Assembly: GCA_036924285.1 (NCBI GenBank)
Contig: JAYKYS010000002.1
Coordinates: 4,650,001-4,714,000, forward strand
Length of the DNA stretch: 64,000 nt
From: Asterella californica
Taxonomy: Eukaryota; Streptophyta; Marchantiopsida; Marchantiales; Aytoniaceae
Direction: 5' to 3'
The notes beneath the pieces are model-generated. The model saw only the letters and a list, made by a program, of their open reading frames with translations. It was not told where the DNA came from and made no database searches. Of the stretch, positions 63,403-64,000 are shown piece by piece (within the stretch, counting starts at the first letter, position 1; every line of letters begins with the position of its first letter). A program made the position numbers and the translations under genes.

Positions 63403-64000
63403 CACAATCGCGGCGACAAGGACCACTGAAGTGAACGCGCACAGATCGATGATTTGGCACATTCCTCTACCGTGCGATCACTTAAACAGATAATCACAAA
63501 CGTGGCACTCATCACACCGTTCGGCGAGTTACGCGATACGGTTCACGAAACACGGAAAAGAAACACAACATAGGTTACACAAGAATTTCACACAGGAGCC
63601 GAACCACAACATGACAGCGGAAGCAGCCGTGTGAAGTCGCATTGGAGCTAGGACCAGAGCCAGAAGCGCGCAGAGGTCAAAGGCAACTCGGGAAGCAGAA
63701 GAAGACTGTAGAGGTTCTTCCTCACGTTCTTTCTCCTTCTCACTTCTTCTCGCCTTTGTCTGGTATTCCCCGCGCTTCCCTGGTTGTGTGCATGCAGTCT
63801 GATCGATTACCCCCATCCCCCATTCTTTCTATTGAGACATTGGGCGCGGAAGCGCTGCCCAATTTTTTTCAGACATCTTCCTACTTCTTCTCAAGTTCAA
63901 TTCGAGCTTCCCTATGCCTCACCCTCAAATTGACGATCTCAGCTATCAATTTCCTGACCCTACTACCTCTCTACACCCGAAATCTCGAACAGAAGACGCT

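Larger units (their letters stand above)
61200..63605. other. Insertion of about 2.4 kb inside the LTR of element D
   Basis: G's LTR is continuous between the points matching 61195 and 63606, so this stretch is extra. It is CA/TC-rich, unlike the purine-rich LTR. Its exact ends and any target duplication could not be fixed; GTATCGTATAAC near the left end and the complement of GTATCGCGTAAC near 63530 may be terminal inverted repeats. Plus-strand frames (62008-62247, 62492-62937) show no motif. On the minus strand a TATA box and a coding-like module pair occur. Confidence 0.5.
60543..64000 (+). mobile_element. Element D: related long LTR, incomplete at window end
   Basis: Starts TGTGGTGCCCACAAATTACATG inside G's 3' LTR and resembles the start of G's LTR but is clearly diverged. 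It keeps the GAAGAC/GTCTTC-rich segment (60680-60800) and GGTAGGT (60871). After an insertion it resumes at about 63606 with GTCGCATTGGAGCTAGG, matching 44890 of G, and continues to the window end. The element's internal part lies outside. Confidence 0.78.

Overview
This window looks like nuclear heterochromatin of a plant-type (streptophyte) genome. I find no convincing single-copy host gene, RNA gene, CRISPR array or bacterial-style operon. Nearly everything that can be recognised is LTR retrotransposon: one Ty1/copia fragment and several Ty3/gypsy elements whose RT motifs (for example KDHHPL, MPFGLCNAPATF) and tRNA-Asp-like primer binding sites fit the plant Tat/Athila lineage. The species cannot be named from this sequence; a seedless plant or charophyte is a guess only.

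Layout, left to right. 1-2530: decayed gypsy pol. 2530-3973: 3' part of a long LTR (family A/B). 3974-6223: copia pol fragment. 6224-22254: element A (+), with a 3.19-kb 5' LTR, tRNA-Asp-like PBS, gag, protease, RT, RNase H, integrase, PPT and a truncated 3' LTR. Inside that 3' LTR sits element B (-, 16381-21916), bounded by TGT...ACA ends and a perfect 5-bp target duplication GCATA. B is internally deleted but carries the best preserved LTR-resident ORF. 22678-29312: three nested LTR fragments of a third family (C), plus one inverted LTR end. 29313-44167: old, AT-richer sequence with a possible old LTR, split by element E (31485-37619), a structurally complete retrotransposon with gag but no recognisable pol, followed by a run of hairpins and unassigned sequence. 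44168-60542: element G (family C, +), with LTRs of about 5 kb, PBS, gag with an internal inversion, protease, RT, RNase H, integrase and PPT. 60543-64000: start of a related LTR (D), inserted in G's 3' LTR and itself interrupted.

The most interesting feature is a conserved extra gene inside the LTRs (in U3, upstream of the TATA box) of families A, B and C. Its product has an N-terminal conserved block with an aromatic/Leu signature, a second block around an (I/F)FH..VQ motif, a Ser/Thr/Glu-rich linker, a block resembling LSLSELL.A.H, a long coiled coil and a C-terminal helical block. The families share this order although their nucleotide sequences have diverged. Related observations are an 18-20-nt spacer between LTR end and PBS, a stop codon followed by AAG AAG at a matching place early in gag, and intron-like signals in the leader of family C.

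Insertion order from nesting and by-eye LTR divergence: G and gyp1 old; A intermediate (about 95 percent LTR identity over a 340-bp stretch); B youngest (about 98 percent over 700 bp); E about 95 percent over its first 195 bp. All gene copies except parts of B's U3 ORF, B's gag and E's gag carry several stops or frameshifts.
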